A stretch of DNA of 64,000 bases from Leptospira sp. WS58.C1 (GCF_040833995.1 NZ_CP162137.1:2280501-2344500), one strand, 5' to 3'. Shown: positions 1-9,833, counted from the stretch's first letter. Notes: a model not told the origin generated them from the sequence alone. Translations and numbers: made by a program.

Positions 1-463
1 TGGAAGCATAATAATTCGTCATCATTGGTCCCGGCTGGAAAGCGGCGGTAGAAGCTACGTTTAAAATTTTTCCCGCATGTCTTTCTCTCATATCTTGGAC
101 GAAAAGATAAGTTAACTCCACAAGGGAAGTCACATTGACTTGGATCAGATCCAATTCTTCTTTCAAATCTAATGAATGAAATTTTCCGTTCGTTCCAAAA
201 CCTGCGTTATTCACCAGAAGATCCACGATCGCTTTTTTCTTTTTGGCGAAGTCGTAAATTTTTTTAGGAGACTTGGGATCGGACAGATCGGCGGAAAGAA
301 CTTCCACATTCGCCCCCAAACTTTCCATTTCCTTTTTTACGGAGTTTAAGGTTTTGAGATTTCTTGCTACTAGTATGAGATCGTAACCGTCTTTTGCGGC
401 CAATTTGGAAATTTCATAACCGATGCCGACACTAGCTCCGGTAATTAATGCTGTTTTTTTCAT
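1..463 (-). CDS. Short-chain dehydrogenase/reductase, C-terminus outside window
   Basis: The visible 154 residues are the N-terminal part of a classical SDR oxidoreductase. The cofactor motif TGASVGIG lies at residues 8-15, NNAG at about 85-88, and the catalytic pair Ser138 and Tyr151 are spaced S-x12-Y as in the family. The active-site Lys and substrate-binding C-terminus lie beyond base 1. Start is the ATG at 463-461, directly preceding MKKTALITG. The family uses NAD(P)H to reduce or oxidise carbonyl/hydroxyl groups; the substrate cannot be told from this half. It is divergent from the GST gene at 641, with 177 bp between them that should hold both promoters. Confidence 0.9.
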   Translation of the reverse strand, partial: MKKTALITGASVGIGYEISKLAAKDGYDLILVARNLKTLNSVKKEMESLGANVEVLSADLSDPKSPKKIYDFAKKKKAIVDLLVNNAGFGTNGKFHSLDLKEELDLIQVNVTSLVELTYLFVQDMRERHAGKILNVASTAAFQPGPMMTNYYAS

Positions 464-640
464 GATCGATAAGATTCCTTTTCAAAAGACTATAAACTCT
501 TTTATCGCAGCCAATTTTAGATTTAGATTTCCTTTCAGGAAAGTAGAAATTAAAAATTCAACCGACTTCCCATTCTTTCCTATCTAATTTATGAAAAAGA
601 CTTTACCTTACTACTTGTATTTGGATGATCTTCAGCTCTT

Positions 641-1294
641 ATGATAAAACTATACGGTTATCCGATCAGCAATTATACGAATAAGGTCAAATTGGCACTC
701 CTGGAAAAAGGTTTGGAGTTCGAAGAAATTCGCACACCATTCTCCCAAGACGAGGAGTTCCTACAAAAAAGCCCAATGGGAAAAATTCCTTATCTCGAAG
801 TGGACGGAAAGTATCTGGTAGAGTCCCAAGCAATCTTGGAATTTTTGGACGACGCGTATCCAAATAGCAAACGTTTGATCCCGGCAGATCCGTTCGAAGC
901 GGCTCAGGTTAGAACGATTATATCCTTCATAGAAAATTATATAGATATACCCGCCCGTAGATTGTACGAATCCATTGTGGAAGGAAAAACAATTTCACCT
1001 GAAACTGTGGAACTAACAAAACTTTCCCTCCAAAAAGGAGCGAGAGCGCTTTCCAGAGTGACGAAATTTTCTCCGTATATCGCAGGAACGGAATTCACTG
1101 CAGCGGATTGTTCCGCCTTTGCCACCTTTCAGATCATAAACGATCATATCGCGGATTGGATCTCTCCGAATCCACTCTTCGAAATTCCGGGACTACAAGC
1201 ATATCTGGATATGATGATGCAAAATCCGAACGCAGCAAAAGTGGACAAACCGAAGTCAGTCGTGATGAAAGCTCTAAAAAGACTCCGCAAATAG
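641..1294 (+). CDS. Glutathione S-transferase family protein
   Basis: A 217-residue protein of the usual GST length. The N-terminal half (about residues 1-75) is a thioredoxin-like fold with the cis-Pro region at MGKIPYLE and the glutathione gamma-glutamyl contact at VESQAI; the C-terminal half is the all-helical domain with a conserved FTAADCS N-capping segment near residue 150. Such enzymes conjugate glutathione to electrophiles or act as reductases or isomerases in the cytoplasm. The substrate is not readable. There is no convincing ribosome-binding site before the ATG, so the exact start is less sure than the family. Divergent to the SDR gene; the next gene is on the same strand 120 bp away. 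Confidence 0.9.
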   Translation: MIKLYGYPISNYTNKVKLALLEKGLEFEEIRTPFSQDEEFLQKSPMGKIPYLEVDGKYLVESQAILEFLDDAYPNSKRLIPADPFEAAQVRTIISFIENYIDIPARRLYESIVEGKTISPETVELTKLSLQKGARALSRVTKFSPYIAGTEFTAADCSAFATFQIINDHIADWISPNPLFEIPGLQAYLDMMMQNPNAAKVDKPKSVVMKALKRLRK

Positions 1295-1414
1295 ATCGGA
1301 TCTATAGTCGGATTTTGTGCGCTGCGTTTTTTTATGAGAAAAATTCGGATCAAACCTAGTTTCAAAAAATCTGGTTGACTGGTTCGCTTCGCAAATTAAC
1401 CTGCTGGTGTCCTT

Positions 1415-1651
1415 ATGGAAGCAGAGAAAGTCATTTCGGTCCCAATCAAAGAACTTCCTCACTTAAAAGTGATCCTAGCCGGATGGTACAATTTTTTAAA
1501 GGATAGTTACGATCAGAAAGCGATAGACGCAAACGCCTTTAAAGACTCCCTAAAGACCAATGTAGTCTATAATATCGACTCCGACCAGGTAGAATTACTA
1601 CTTTCCGGCACCGAACAGTTACTTCAAAGTTTCCGCAAAAAACTTTCGTAA
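1415..1651 (+). CDS. Small hypothetical protein, 78 aa
   Basis: A short soluble protein with no signal peptide, membrane segment or recognisable motif. It is rich in Leu, Lys and acidic residues and looks alpha-helical, with the last 25 residues predicted as an amphipathic helix. Support for it being real is its normal protein-like composition, an ATG start, and a stop only 6 bp from the stop of the convergent peptidase gene, so it fills the space exactly. No function is proposed. Confidence 0.6.
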   Translation: MEAEKVISVPIKELPHLKVILAGWYNFLKDSYDQKAIDANAFKDSLKTNVVYNIDSDQVELLLSGTEQLLQSFRKKLS

Positions 1652-1657
1652 AGCTAC

Positions 1658-3625
1658 TCAAGCTACTAAATCATAGAGTTTTAATAGAGCGTCCGGCTCC
1701 GGATCTCGTCCTAAAAAGCGTTTGAATAACACCATGGCGTTTTCTGATCCTCCTTTTTCTAAGATCTCAGTTCTGTATTTTTCCGCCAGGTTTTCATCGA
1801 ATATTCCTTTGGATCTAAACGCAAAAAATGCATCGGCCGCCAAAAGTTCCGCCCATTTATAACTATAATATCCTGCCGCATATCCTCCGGAGAAAATATG
1901 CCCGAATCCATTCTGGAACTTGTTATATTCGGGCGGAAAAAGTACACTTACATCTTTTCGAACCGTATCCAAAATATTCTGCACCTGTTCTTCCGAATAT
2001 TTTTGGAGATGGATCCTTATATCAAAAATTCCGAATTCTAGCTGTCGAACCACTCCCATTGCGGCTAAGAAGTTTTTAGTATCCTTCAACTTTTGAGCAA
2101 GTTCCTTCGGCATTGGCTTTCCGGTTTCATAATGAAATGCGAAGAAGTCCAATACTTCAGGCTCATACGCGAAATTTTCCAAAAACTGGGAAGGAAATTC
2201 CACCGCATCCCATTCCACTCCGTTGATCCCGCTGACAGGAGGTTCTTCTATTTTTGCACATAGGTGATGGAGTGCATGTCCCATCTCATGGAAAAATGTC
2301 ACCACATCCGAATGATTTAAGAGAGAAGGAGCGGAATCTTTGGAAGGAGGGAAATTACAAACCACGAACGCGGAAGGTAAGATCGTTTTACCGGAAAGTT
2401 TATTGCGAGTTTCCCAATGATTCATCCAGGCCCCGCCCTGTTTGTCCTTTCTTGCCTCCAGATCCAAGTACAATCTTGCGATAATTTCTGAGCCGTTTTT
2501 TACATGATACACTTCGGTTTTTGGATCCCAGATCGGAGCGTCGGTTTTATCGAATTTTAATCCTAAAAGTTTTTCCAAAAAGGAGAAGGTACCCTTTACG
2601 ACAGTATTCTTTTCGAAATAAGGACGTGTCTGTTCTTCATCAAAATCGTAATTTTTCTTTTTCAACTTCTCCGAAACATACGCGCTATCGAACGCTTGGA
2701 AGTCCGAAATACCCAACTCTACTGCAAATTTTTTGAGTTCGCTCATTTCTTTCTCTGCTATAGGTTTTGCGAGTTTTCCGATCCTTTCTAGGAAATCCAA
2801 CACCTGCTCGGGAGAATCCGCCACCTTCGTTGCAAGAGAAGCTTCGGCGTAATTTTTATAACCTAATAATCGAGCGGACTCGTCTCGAAGGGCCAGGATC
2901 TCTTCTAAAATTTTTCCGTTCCCGGGAGCGCGAGTTACGTATGCTTTATATAATTCTTCTCTTTTGGATCGATTGTTTCCATAAGTCATATAACAATTAT
3001 AACTCGGGAACTGAAGTGTGAATGTGTAAGTCCCATCCTCGTTTTTATACAATGTTTTGTCCGATTCAGGGATCTCTTTAACGTCTTCTTCCGACTCGAT
3101 TTTCATCTCGAAAGAGTTTGTGGAGTCCAAAAGATTTTGGGAGAATTGGTTGGAAAGATCGGATAGCCTGAGTTGAATTTCTTGCAGACGATTTTTTTTA
3201 TCTTCAGGAAGTCCCACTCCACCTAGTTTGAATTGAAGGATCGCGTCTTCCAGAACCTTATTTTTAGGCCTGTCTAAAGAGGATTTTTCCTTCTCATAAA
3301 TTTGAGAGTATAGTTTGAATAATTTTTCGTTTTGTCCGAGTTCGGTATAGAATTCGGTGATCTCCGGCAGGATCTCCGTATAATGTTCTTTAGTTTCTTC
3401 GCTATTCTTAACGCTATTTAGGTGAGAAAGTACCGTAAATTCTTCCTGTAATTCCTCCATAGAGTCGTTCAGAGGTCGTATTACGGACTCGTAATTTACA
3501 ACATCTCTCTTCTCTAAAACTTCTTCCAAAACCTTTTTTGAGTTTTGGATCTTTTCTCTCACCCTTTGCTTTTGTACGGAAAGTGGGGTTTGGGGAAATT
3601 CTCTGAATAGAACTACTGGACTCAT
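1658..3625 (-). CDS. M3 family oligopeptidase (oligopeptidase A-like)
   Basis: A zinc metallopeptidase of the thimet/oligopeptidase A (PrlC/OpdA) type that degrades short peptides in the cytoplasm, including cleaved signal peptides in other bacteria. The HExxH motif [10 protein letters not shown] sits near residue 445, and the third zinc ligand Glu is in [13 protein letters not shown] about 25 residues later. The N-terminal segment [10 protein letters not shown] is also typical of OpdA. Length (655 aa) matches the family. I prefer the ATG at 3625-3623, preceded by TGGAAT; a GTG at 3661 in frame would add 12 residues. The gene is convergent with the 78-aa gene and divergent from the lipoprotein gene at 3724. 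Confidence 0.93.
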   Translation of the reverse strand: MSPVVLFREFPQTPLSVQKQRVREKIQNSKKVLEEVLEKRDVVNYESVIRPLNDSMEELQEEFTVLSHLNSVKNSEETKEHYTEILPEITEFYTELGQNEKLFKLYSQIYEKEKSSLDRPKNKVLEDAILQFKLGGVGLPEDKKNRLQEIQLRLSDLSNQFSQNLLDSTNSFEMKIESEEDVKEIPESDKTLYKNEDGTYTFTLQFPSYNCYMTYGNNRSKREELYKAYVTRAPGNGKILEEILALRDESARLLGYKNYAEASLATKVADSPEQVLDFLERIGKLAKPIAEKEMSELKKFAVELGISDFQAFDSAYVSEKLKKKNYDFDEEQTRPYFEKNTVVKGTFSFLEKLLGLKFDKTDAPIWDPKTEVYHVKNGSEIIARLYLDLEARKDKQGGAWMNHWETRNKLSGKTILPSAFVVCNFPPSKDSAPSLLNHSDVVTFFHEMGHALHHLCAKIEEPPVSGINGVEWDAVEFPSQFLENFAYEPEVLDFFAFHYETGKPMPKELAQKLKDTKNFLAAMGVVRQLEFGIFDIRIHLQKYSEEQVQNILDTVRKDVSVLFPPEYNKFQNGFGHIFSGGYAAGYYSYKWAELLAADAFFAFRSKGIFDENLAEKYRTEILEKGGSENAMVLFKRFLGRDPEPDALLKLYDLVA

Positions 3626-3723
3626 CGATTCCAGACTTTCTCTTCCCGAATGGAAAAGCACCTATTTTCCATCTTGACAAGATTGAAAAACTGATTCGAA
3701 TTCCTGCATTCCGACCTTATCTT

Positions 3724-4323
3724 ATGAGATCTTATTTTTTTATCCCTATTTGCCTTCTTTACTTGGGCTGCACAAGCCCCCCTCTACCTGTATTCCAAAC
3801 TACGGAAGGGATCTGCCCTAAATCGAATCTTTTCGTATTGTCCCAACCCGAGATAGATGTGCAGAGAGGCAATGATCTCGTAGGGGTCTACTGTAAGGCA
3901 AACATTACCCCTCATGGATTCGAGTGGGAAATTAGCTTAGTATTTCGGGACGAGATCCATCCAAGTTCTTGGAAGGATTTTTTTTATAGGATCTACAGAA
4001 AGTTTCGTTATGGTCGGACCTACGACATTGAGTCCTTTTTAGTCCGACTAGAACCGGATGGAAAAACATTTCAATTGGATTTGAAAAATGTTTATTCAGG
4101 AGACCAAATCTTCCAAGAAGACCCGGTGGTTCATAAGGATAGGATACTTTCTTCTTCTCTTTTGCAAAATCGGAACTCACTGCCCATTCTTTATGTGAAT
4201 ACCTGGAATCATATGTTTGGGGAGAAGGACAATAATCCGGGGCTTTCCAAACAAGAGATCCAAGTTTCCGAGTTTCGTTTCGGAGCCAGAAGCCAATTGG
4301 ATGCCTATTTCGGGACTTACTGA
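3724..4323 (+). CDS. Putative lipoprotein, 199 aa, function unknown
   Basis: The first 16 residues form a short signal peptide ending in a spirochaete-type lipobox, LYLGC, with the lipidated Cys at residue 16. The rest is a soluble, mixed beta-rich domain with many aromatic residues and no motif I recognise. It should be anchored in the inner or outer membrane by an N-terminal lipid. It stands between the divergent peptidase gene and the MaoC-type gene 74 bp downstream, and may share a transcript with the latter. Spirochaete lipoboxes are loose, so the lipid call is likely rather than certain. Confidence 0.7.
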   Translation: MRSYFFIPICLLYLGCTSPPLPVFQTTEGICPKSNLFVLSQPEIDVQRGNDLVGVYCKANITPHGFEWEISLVFRDEIHPSSWKDFFYRIYRKFRYGRTYDIESFLVRLEPDGKTFQLDLKNVYSGDQIFQEDPVVHKDRILSSSLLQNRNSLPILYVNTWNHMFGEKDNNPGLSKQEIQVSEFRFGARSQLDAYFGTY

Positions 4324-4397
4324 AGCCGAAAAAGCCTTTTCCGAGCGGAGGATCTCAAAATCCTGGAAGAAACTAAAAACTAAGCGGGAGTTCTCAT

Positions 4398-5573
4398 ATG
4401 GCTAAAATCCCTACTTCCCCCTTCGCGGAACTAGGTCCCAAAACTCCGGTGGAAACCGGAACCGTAAAACGGGGTATTTACGGTAGATATCTGGAAGAAT
4501 TTACAGAAGGTGCAATTTTCGAACATCCGAGAGAACTGACCATCGATCGTTCTTTTGCACAAGAGTTTGCTACCACGTTTATGGAAGCAAACCCACTTTA
4601 CCTTTCCGCTCCTTATGCACAAGCTCACGGATTTAAGGATCTATTAGTTTCTCCCTTGATGGTGTTCAACGTGGCACTTTCCTTAGGGGTACAAAACGAT
4701 TCCGAAAAAGCGCTCGCGAACCTTGGATACTATGACGTTCAGTTCCTGAAACCGGTATATCCTGGAGATACTCTTTCCGCTAAAACCAAAATTATCAAAA
4801 TAGACGATAAGGGTGCGGATAAGCCGGGGATTGTTCATGTTCGCACGATCTGTTTGAACCAAAACAAGGAATTAGTACTTCAATACGAAAGAAAGATCAT
4901 GATCTATCACTCTAACGGAAAACCGAAAGGAACTCCGAAACCTGTGATCAAAGACGCTTTCTTCCCAGAAACTGACAGCCCGGTCATCGAACTCCCTGAG
5001 TTAAAATTCCCGAAAGGTTTCGAGACCGCTACCTGGACGGATACCTACTTCGAAAATTTCGCAGCGGGTCAGATCTATATCCACCAAAACGGAAGAACGA
5101 TTACCGACGAACACTTCCCTTGGACCTACAGAGTCGGGAACACTCACCCGCTTCATTACGACAAACTTTACTCTTCCGGGATTTCCGGACCAATGGGCGG
5201 AGAACCTGTCGTTTACGGAGGACTCGTATTTGCATGGTTATGCGGACTTTCTTCCAGAGATGTGACTGAAAATGTTATCTGGGATCTCGGGTTCACTGAA
5301 GGATACCATACCCAACCTTCTTTCAGCGGCGACACTGTGACTGCGATCACTAGGGTCCTGGCTGTAAAAGACAGAGGAACCGAATTCGGCATTCCTGCGG
5401 GAGAAGTTCATCTTCAATTTATCGGCCTGAAAAATATCAAGGCAAACGATGCCTTCGAAAAATTCGGAGCGGATCTATTCTTAAAAGAGAACGATAAGAA
5501 AAAACACGGGAAAGAAAAACTTCCTGAGAAAATTTTCGAGATCGAAAGAAAGATTCTAGTTAAGAAGAAGTAA
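4398..5573 (+). CDS. MaoC-like double hot-dog enoyl-CoA hydratase family protein
   Basis: Two tandem hot-dog domains of about 170-190 residues make up this 391-aa cytoplasmic protein. The first carries a degenerate hydratase segment ([17 protein letters not shown]), the second a better one ([14 protein letters not shown]), so the second half probably holds the catalytic Asp/His site. MaoC-type enzymes hydrate or dehydrate acyl-CoA thioesters; the two-domain form with this spacing resembles mesaconyl/itaconyl-CoA hydratases, but the substrate is inferred only. Start is the ATG at 4398 with GGGAG 8 nt upstream. An intergenic repeat abuts the stop codon. Confidence 0.82.
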   Translation: MAKIPTSPFAELGPKTPVETGTVKRGIYGRYLEEFTEGAIFEHPRELTIDRSFAQEFATTFMEANPLYLSAPYAQAHGFKDLLVSPLMVFNVALSLGVQNDSEKALANLGYYDVQFLKPVYPGDTLSAKTKIIKIDDKGADKPGIVHVRTICLNQNKELVLQYERKIMIYHSNGKPKGTPKPVIKDAFFPETDSPVIELPELKFPKGFETATWTDTYFENFAAGQIYIHQNGRTITDEHFPWTYRVGNTHPLHYDKLYSSGISGPMGGEPVVYGGLVFAWLCGLSSRDVTENVIWDLGFTEGYHTQPSFSGDTVTAITRVLAVKDRGTEFGIPAGEVHLQFIGLKNIKANDAFEKFGADLFLKENDKKKHGKEKLPEKIFEIERKILVKKK

Positions 5574-5576
5574 TTC

Positions 5577-5663
5577 GTTTCGCACTGAGGGCACAGCGTT
5601 CACGGAGTTTTTTGATTTAGTAATTTTAAATCTCTCCGTGTTCTCAGTGATCTCTGTGCGAAC
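5577..5663. repeat. Intergenic inverted 9-nt-unit repeat, copy 1
   Basis: Fills the whole gap between two convergent stop codons. The left arm reads as degenerate CAC-GAG units, the right arm is the inverted form (CTCCGTG, CTCAGTG, CTCTGTG) ending in GTGCGAAC, with an AT-rich centre. Transcripts from either side would fold into an imperfect hairpin. Confidence 0.75.
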
Positions 5664-5978
5664 TTATCCTTCCAACGTTGCGCTCATGGAGCCTTTGGAT
5701 GCAGGCAAAAGTGGATCCGGTCCGTAATTCAGGATCAGATCCTGGATATGTTCTGCATGTTCCAATTCGCCTGCAAACACGACGGTCTTTTTTTGGGCGT
5801 CTACTTCTACGGCGTGACCGAAAGCTTGTTCCGGAGTCATCTTACAAACGTCCATGAGCATAGTGATCACATATTCGTAAGTGTGTTCGTTATCATCCCA
5901 TAAAACCACTCTCCAGGGTCCTCCGATTTGCACCGGATCTTCTGTGGTGGTTTCTTCTATCGAGGGTGAGTTAGGCAT
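5664..5978 (-). CDS. clpS: ATP-dependent Clp protease adaptor ClpS
   Basis: The 104-residue protein matches the ClpS core: WRVVLWDDNEHTYEYVI, then a helix with QAFGHAVEVDAQKKTVVF and the ELEHAEHIQDLI stretch. ClpS binds N-degron substrates through the Asp-Asn pocket seen here (DDN) and delivers them to ClpA or ClpC with ClpP. An acidic N-terminal tail of about 20 residues precedes the fold, as is usual. clpA is not adjacent. The stop codon touches intergenic repeat copy 1; the 41-bp gap to the downstream transketolase subunit gene on the same strand holds no clear terminator. Confidence 0.93.
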   Translation of the reverse strand: MPNSPSIEETTTEDPVQIGGPWRVVLWDDNEHTYEYVITMLMDVCKMTPEQAFGHAVEVDAQKKTVVFAGELEHAEHIQDLILNYGPDPLLPASKGSMSATLEG

Positions 5979-6019
5979 GGCACGAAAAACTTATGCCCGG
6001 CAAAACACCGGGCTGTTTG

Positions 6020-6979
6020 TTATTTGGATTGGACTGCTTTTTTTGCGAGTTCTACAATGTTTTTGGATCTAAGACCGAAATAATCCAGAAGCCCTGACCA
6101 GGTTCCGGACTTACCGAAACTGTCCTTCATTCCGAGTTTCAGAACTCTAACCGGGTATTCTTCGGATAAGAATTCGCTGACTGCGGAGCCGAGTCCACCG
6201 ATCACATTATGTTCTTCGCATGTGACAACCGCACCGCAAAGTTTCGCATATTTTAATATTGCTTCTTTATCGATTGGCTTGATAGTCGCCATATTCAAAA
6301 GAGTGGCTTGGATACCTTCCGCTTCCAGTTCTTTTGCGGCGATCATTGCCTCGTTTACCAGAACTCCGTTTGCGATGATAAGGACGTCTTTACCCTCTCT
6401 CATCACTTCCGCCTTTCCGATCTCGAATTTATAATTTTCTCTTTCGATCAATGGAAGATTCGGACGGCCTACACGTACGTAAACCGGTCCTTTATAATCC
6501 GCAATCGCATGAATGATCTGTTTAGTTTCGTTATAGTCGGAAGGACAGATCACCACCATTTCAGGAATAGCTCTCATAGTGGCAAAATCTTCGATACATT
6601 GGTGAGAAGCTCCGTCCTCACCTACCGTAATTCCACCGTGAGAAGCGACTAATTTCACGTTCAAAAAAGGATAAACTACACTATTACGCACCACTTCCCA
6701 GGCTCTTCCGGATAAAAACATCGCGAAAGAAGAAGCGAATGGAACGTAACCTGCAAGAGCGAGTCCGGCAGCATGACCCACCAAATTCTGCTCCGCAACC
6801 CCTACGTTAAAAAAACGGTCCGGAAATGCTTTTGCGAATTTATTGGTTTTAGTAGAACCGGAAAGATCCGCGTCTAGTACTACGATATCGGAACGTTGTG
6901 CGCCTAATTCGTGCAAAGCGTCCCCGTAACCGTCTCTGGTTGCTTTTTGATCTGCGCTAGATGCGGATACTACTCCCAT
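6020..6979 (-). CDS. Transketolase, C-terminal (pyrimidine-binding) subunit
   Basis: A stand-alone half transketolase of 319 aa. It carries the pyrimidine-binding domain, with the thiamine-activating Glu in [16 protein letters not shown] and the segment [15 protein letters not shown], followed by the transketolase C-terminal domain ([13 protein letters not shown] to [15 protein letters not shown]). It lacks the pyrophosphate-binding N-terminal domain (GDG...N motif), so it must pair with a separate subunit not present in this window. The pentose-phosphate role is inferred from family. Its ATG overlaps the metK stop codon by one base (TAATG), so it is translationally coupled to metK. Confidence 0.9.
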   Translation of the reverse strand: MGVVSASSADQKATRDGYGDALHELGAQRSDIVVLDADLSGSTKTNKFAKAFPDRFFNVGVAEQNLVGHAAGLALAGYVPFASSFAMFLSGRAWEVVRNSVVYPFLNVKLVASHGGITVGEDGASHQCIEDFATMRAIPEMVVICPSDYNETKQIIHAIADYKGPVYVRVGRPNLPLIERENYKFEIGKAEVMREGKDVLIIANGVLVNEAMIAAKELEAEGIQATLLNMATIKPIDKEAILKYAKLCGAVVTCEEHNVIGGLGSAVSEFLSEEYPVRVLKLGMKDSFGKSGTWSGLLDYFGLRSKNIVELAKKAVQSK

Positions 6980-8139
6980 TAACCTTTCAATGCTCCCGCT
7001 TTATCAGTTCTTTCCCAGGTAAATGTTTCCCCACTTCTTCCGAAATGTCCGTAAGCTGCGGTTTCCCTGTATTTTCTTCCCTTCTCTAATAATTGTAAGG
7101 ACTCAGTGATCCCTCTTGGAGTCAGTTTGAAGTTTGCTCTGATCCTTTTTACGATCTCTTCCTCGGAAAATTTACCGGTTCCGAAAGTGTCCACGTGAAC
7201 CGAAACAGGTTCTGCAACGCCGATCGCATAGGCCAACTGCACCTCACACTGAGAAGCAAGTCCTGCTGCTACCACGTTTTTTGCGATATATCTTCCCATA
7301 TAGGCTGCGGAACGGTCCACTTTGGAAGGATCTTTTCCGGAGAATGCCCCTCCACCATGTCTTCCATAACCGCCATACGTATCCACGATGATCTTACGTC
7401 CGGTCAGACCGGTATCTCCGTGAGGTCCGCCGATAATGAACTGCCCTGTCGGGTTGATAAAATATTTCGTATCTTTCAAGAAGTTTGCCGGGATTACCTT
7501 CTTGATACATTCTTCGATCACGGATTCCTCAATCTGCTTATGGGAAACTTCAGGAGAATGCTGGGTAGAAATTACCACGGTATCCACACGAGTCGGCTTT
7601 CCGTTTTTATACTCTACCGTTACCTGGGATTTTGCGTCCGGACGGAGCCATTTCAATTTTCCGTTATGACGTAATCCAGCCAGATGTTTAACTAACTCAT
7701 GAGAGTAGTAGATAGGCATCGGCATCAGTTCAGGAGTTTCGTCGATCGCGAACCCGAACATCAAACCTTGGTCTCCGGCCCCTTGCTCTTTAAAAAGACC
7801 TTCGCCCTCTGTTACACCTTGAGAAATGTCAGGACTTTGGGCATGGATATGGGACGAAACTACCGCAAACTCGGCATCAAATCCGAGGGAAACATCGTTA
7901 TATCCGATATCTTTGATTACATTTCTTGCGATCTCTACGGCGTCGATTTTTCCCTTGCTAGTTACCTCTCCGGCTACTACTACCAGGTTGGTAGTCACTA
8001 AAGTTTCGCAAGCTACCCTGGATTTCGGATCCTGAGCTAAATAAGCGTCCAGAATTGCGTCGGAAATTTGGTCGCAAACCTTGTCAGGATGTCCTTCCGA
8101 TACGGATTCCGAGGTAAAGATGAAGTCTTGAAGGGACAT
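6979..8139 (-). CDS. metK: S-adenosylmethionine synthetase
   Basis: Makes S-adenosylmethionine from methionine and ATP. Visible hallmarks are [17 protein letters not shown] at the N-terminus, [12 protein letters not shown] in the middle, [14 protein letters not shown] (P-loop-like) and [17 protein letters not shown] start it at ATG 8139-8137, which gives 386 aa, the normal length; an in-frame extension to 8211 would add 24 atypical residues before the conserved [15 protein letters not shown] lies upstream of the start. A strong sigma70-type promoter and a small hairpin lie in the upstream 90 bp. It heads a two-gene operon with the transketolase subunit. Confidence 0.97.
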   Translation of the reverse strand: MSLQDFIFTSESVSEGHPDKVCDQISDAILDAYLAQDPKSRVACETLVTTNLVVVAGEVTSKGKIDAVEIARNVIKDIGYNDVSLGFDAEFAVVSSHIHAQSPDISQGVTEGEGLFKEQGAGDQGLMFGFAIDETPELMPMPIYYSHELVKHLAGLRHNGKLKWLRPDAKSQVTVEYKNGKPTRVDTVVISTQHSPEVSHKQIEESVIEECIKKVIPANFLKDTKYFINPTGQFIIGGPHGDTGLTGRKIIVDTYGGYGRHGGGAFSGKDPSKVDRSAAYMGRYIAKNVVAAGLASQCEVQLAYAIGVAEPVSVHVDTFGTGKFSEEEIVKRIRANFKLTPRGITESLQLLEKGRKYRETAAYGHFGRSGETFTWERTDKAGALKG

Positions 8140-8171
8140 TCGATTGTAATTCCTGTTAAAATTATTTCTAT

Positions 8172-8187
8172 GGGGAGAATCTTCCCC
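8172..8187 (-). promoter_or_regulatory. Short GC-rich hairpin in metK leader
   Basis: On the minus strand the bases read GGGGAAGATTCTCCCC, a stem of five pairs closing a short loop, about 33-48 nt upstream of the metK start and just downstream of the predicted transcription start. It could stabilise or regulate the leader. It is far too small for any known SAM riboswitch class. Confidence 0.35.
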
Positions 8188-8196
8188 GCTTAAAAC

Positions 8197-8225
8197 TATA
8201 AACCTATACAAGTTGTCACTGTCAA
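8197..8225 (-). promoter_or_regulatory. metK promoter, TTGACA-N17-TTTATA
   Basis: On the minus strand a perfect -35 box TTGACA (8225-8220) and a -10 box TTTATA (8202-8197) are separated by exactly 17 bp. Transcription should start near 8190, giving a leader of about 50 nt that contains the hairpin at 8172-8187. Confidence 0.75.
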
Positions 8226-8334
8226 GTGAATCCGACCTGAGGTTTTTCCAATCTTATGGGGTTCGGACGGAAATTTAGTCAAAACTTATGAAATTGATTT
8301 GTAGGATTTATACGGTAGAAAAAGCATTTCTTAG

Positions 8335-8733
8335 ATGAAAATTCGGGTCTCCGATATTAAGGTAAAGAACCGCATTCGTAAAGATTTAGGCGACTTACAC
8401 GGTCTGAAATCTTCCATACAAAACTTAGGGCTTTTGCATCCGATCATTATCGACCTGGACAATAAATTAGTCTCCGGCGAAAGACGCCTAGAATGTGTGA
8501 AACTTCTGGGTTGGGAATATGTAGATGTTCGGATCGTAGATGTACGAAGTAAAAAAGAAAGGGTTTTGATCGAAGCCGAGGAAAACAATGTACGGCTACC
8601 GTTTACCCCGGAAGAACAGGAAAGGGCTCAAAAACTATTAAGAAGATATTCCAATACGGGGATCCTGGGTAGATTATTCGCCTGGCTTATGGATCTTTGG
8701 GAATGGTTTTGGTCCTGGCTTTTTAAGAAATAA
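8335..8733 (+). CDS. ParB/sulfiredoxin-fold domain protein with Trp-rich C-terminal tail
   Basis: Residues 1-70 match the N-terminal ParB-like nuclease/CTPase fold: an IKVKNRIRKDLGDLHGLKSSI start, LHPIIID, and the core motif LVSGERRLECVKLLG. Residues 70-105 form a charged helix. There is no ParB helix-turn-helix or dimer domain; instead the last 20 residues (GRLFAWLMDLWEWFWSWLF) are strongly hydrophobic with five Trp, ending in two Lys, which looks like an amphipathic or membrane-inserting tail. At 132 aa it is far shorter than chromosomal ParB. A role in DNA segregation is not supported; a membrane-tethered Srx-fold protein is the best description. Divergent to metK, with about 195 bp between the starts. 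Confidence 0.75.
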   Translation: MKIRVSDIKVKNRIRKDLGDLHGLKSSIQNLGLLHPIIIDLDNKLVSGERRLECVKLLGWEYVDVRIVDVRSKKERVLIEAEENNVRLPFTPEEQERAQKLLRRYSNTGILGRLFAWLMDLWEWFWSWLFKK

Positions 8734-8937
8734 TTGATAAGAGTCAACTCCATCTAAATCGAAACGTTTCCATTCGGAAATCTGGAAATTTTTTTCCACT
8801 CCAAATGGAACCCGTTATAAGATCCTGCTTAACTATAACAAGTCCGGAACATAAAACCCAATCCGACATTAGAAATCCTTTTTTTAAAATTTTTGCACTG
8901 CCACAAGACGCCAGGAAACAAAAATTTATTAATTAGA

Positions 8938-8966
8938 TTTACAAAAAGGAATCTCTTCTCTATCTT
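8938..8966 (+). promoter_or_regulatory. Probable lipL32 promoter, TTTACA-N17-TATCTT
   Basis: A -35-like TTTACA (8938-8943) and a -10-like TATCTT (8961-8966) are 17 bp apart, upstream of lipL32 in a 260-bp AT-rich gap. The transcript would begin near 8973 with a leader of about 23 nt carrying AAGGAG at 8981-8986, a strong ribosome-binding site, in keeping with the high expression known for LipL32. Confidence 0.6.
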
Positions 8967-8995
8967 GAGCAATCCATACCAAGGAGATCTCTCGA

Positions 8996-9802
8996 ATGAA
9001 AAAATCTTCGATCCTTATAATCTCCACCGCTATAATGGTCAGCTTTGCTGCATGTATCGGTGGACTCCCCGGCCTACAAAGTAATTTCTCGGTCGGAGAG
9101 CAAGACATTCCAGGAGTAGGAGTTAAGAAGCTTTTCGCACCTTATTCCGAAACTGTGAACTATTGGGGATACATCAAACCAGGACAAGCCGCTGACGCAG
9201 TAGTAAACGGAAAGAAATCATATTTCCTTTATATTTGGGTTCCAGCAGCTATCGTTGAATTAGGTGTTCGCCTAATTTCCCCTACCGGAGAAATCGGTGA
9301 GCCATCTAGCGGCGACTTCGTGAGCGAGGCTTTCAAAGCTGCAACTCCGGAAGAAAAAAGCATGCCGAACTGGTTCGATACTTGGATTCGCGTAGAGCGC
9401 TTAGCAGCTATTATGCCGAACCAAATCGAAGGAGCAGCTAAAGGAAAAGCTCTTCAAAATCTTGGCGACAATGATGATGGAGACGATACTTACAATGAAG
9501 AGCGTCACAACAAGTACAACTCTTTACTTCGTATCCAAATTCCTAATATTCCAAAAAGCTTGGACGAACTGAAAAACATCGACACTAAAAAACTTTTAGT
9601 TCGCGGTTTATACAGAATTACCTTCACTACTTACAAAGTAGGCGAAGTTAAAGGTTCTTTCGTAGCTACTGTTGGAGTTCTTGGCCCTCCAGGTGTTCCA
9701 GGTCTTTCTCCGATTCTTCACGCAAACCCAGCTGAATTGCAAAAATTGGCTGTTGATGCAGAAGAAAAATTGAAAGCTGCAGTTGCTGGAGATAAGAAGT
9801 AA
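8996..9802 (+). CDS. lipL32: Major surface lipoprotein LipL32
   Basis: Homolog of the most abundant lipoprotein of pathogenic Leptospira. The 268-residue precursor has a signal peptide with Cys20 as the lipidation site (SFAAC). Family-specific stretches include [57 protein letters not shown] and [19 protein letters not shown]. The acidic calcium-binding cluster reads [10 protein letters not shown], so one Asp of the L. interrogans run is Asn here. The N-terminal mature part and the C-terminal end are the most diverged. In pathogens the protein is found in the outer membrane/subsurface, binds calcium and matrix proteins, and is dispensable for infection. AAGGAG precedes the ATG; an intrinsic terminator follows at 9834. 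Confidence 0.97.
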   Translation: MKKSSILIISTAIMVSFAACIGGLPGLQSNFSVGEQDIPGVGVKKLFAPYSETVNYWGYIKPGQAADAVVNGKKSYFLYIWVPAAIVELGVRLISPTGEIGEPSSGDFVSEAFKAATPEEKSMPNWFDTWIRVERLAAIMPNQIEGAAKGKALQNLGDNDDGDDTYNEERHNKYNSLLRIQIPNIPKSLDELKNIDTKKLLVRGLYRITFTTYKVGEVKGSFVATVGVLGPPGVPGLSPILHANPAELQKLAVDAEEKLKAAVAGDKK

Positions 9803-9833
9803 TCCTTCTTTTTTCCCGCTTTGCTGAAAGCCG

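Noticed and set aside
591..644. 17-codon upstream reading frame overlapping the GST start
   Set aside because: It has an ATG and overlaps ATGA-style with the GST start, but no ribosome-binding site and no support for translation.
1291..1305. ATAGATC-G-GATCTAT hairpin at the GST stop codon
   Set aside because: A one-base loop cannot form a stable hairpin and no T-run follows, so it is not a terminator.
8140..8220. SAM riboswitch upstream of metK
   Set aside because: The leader is only about 50 nt with one 16-nt palindrome; no SAM-I, SAM-II or SAM-III core elements are present.
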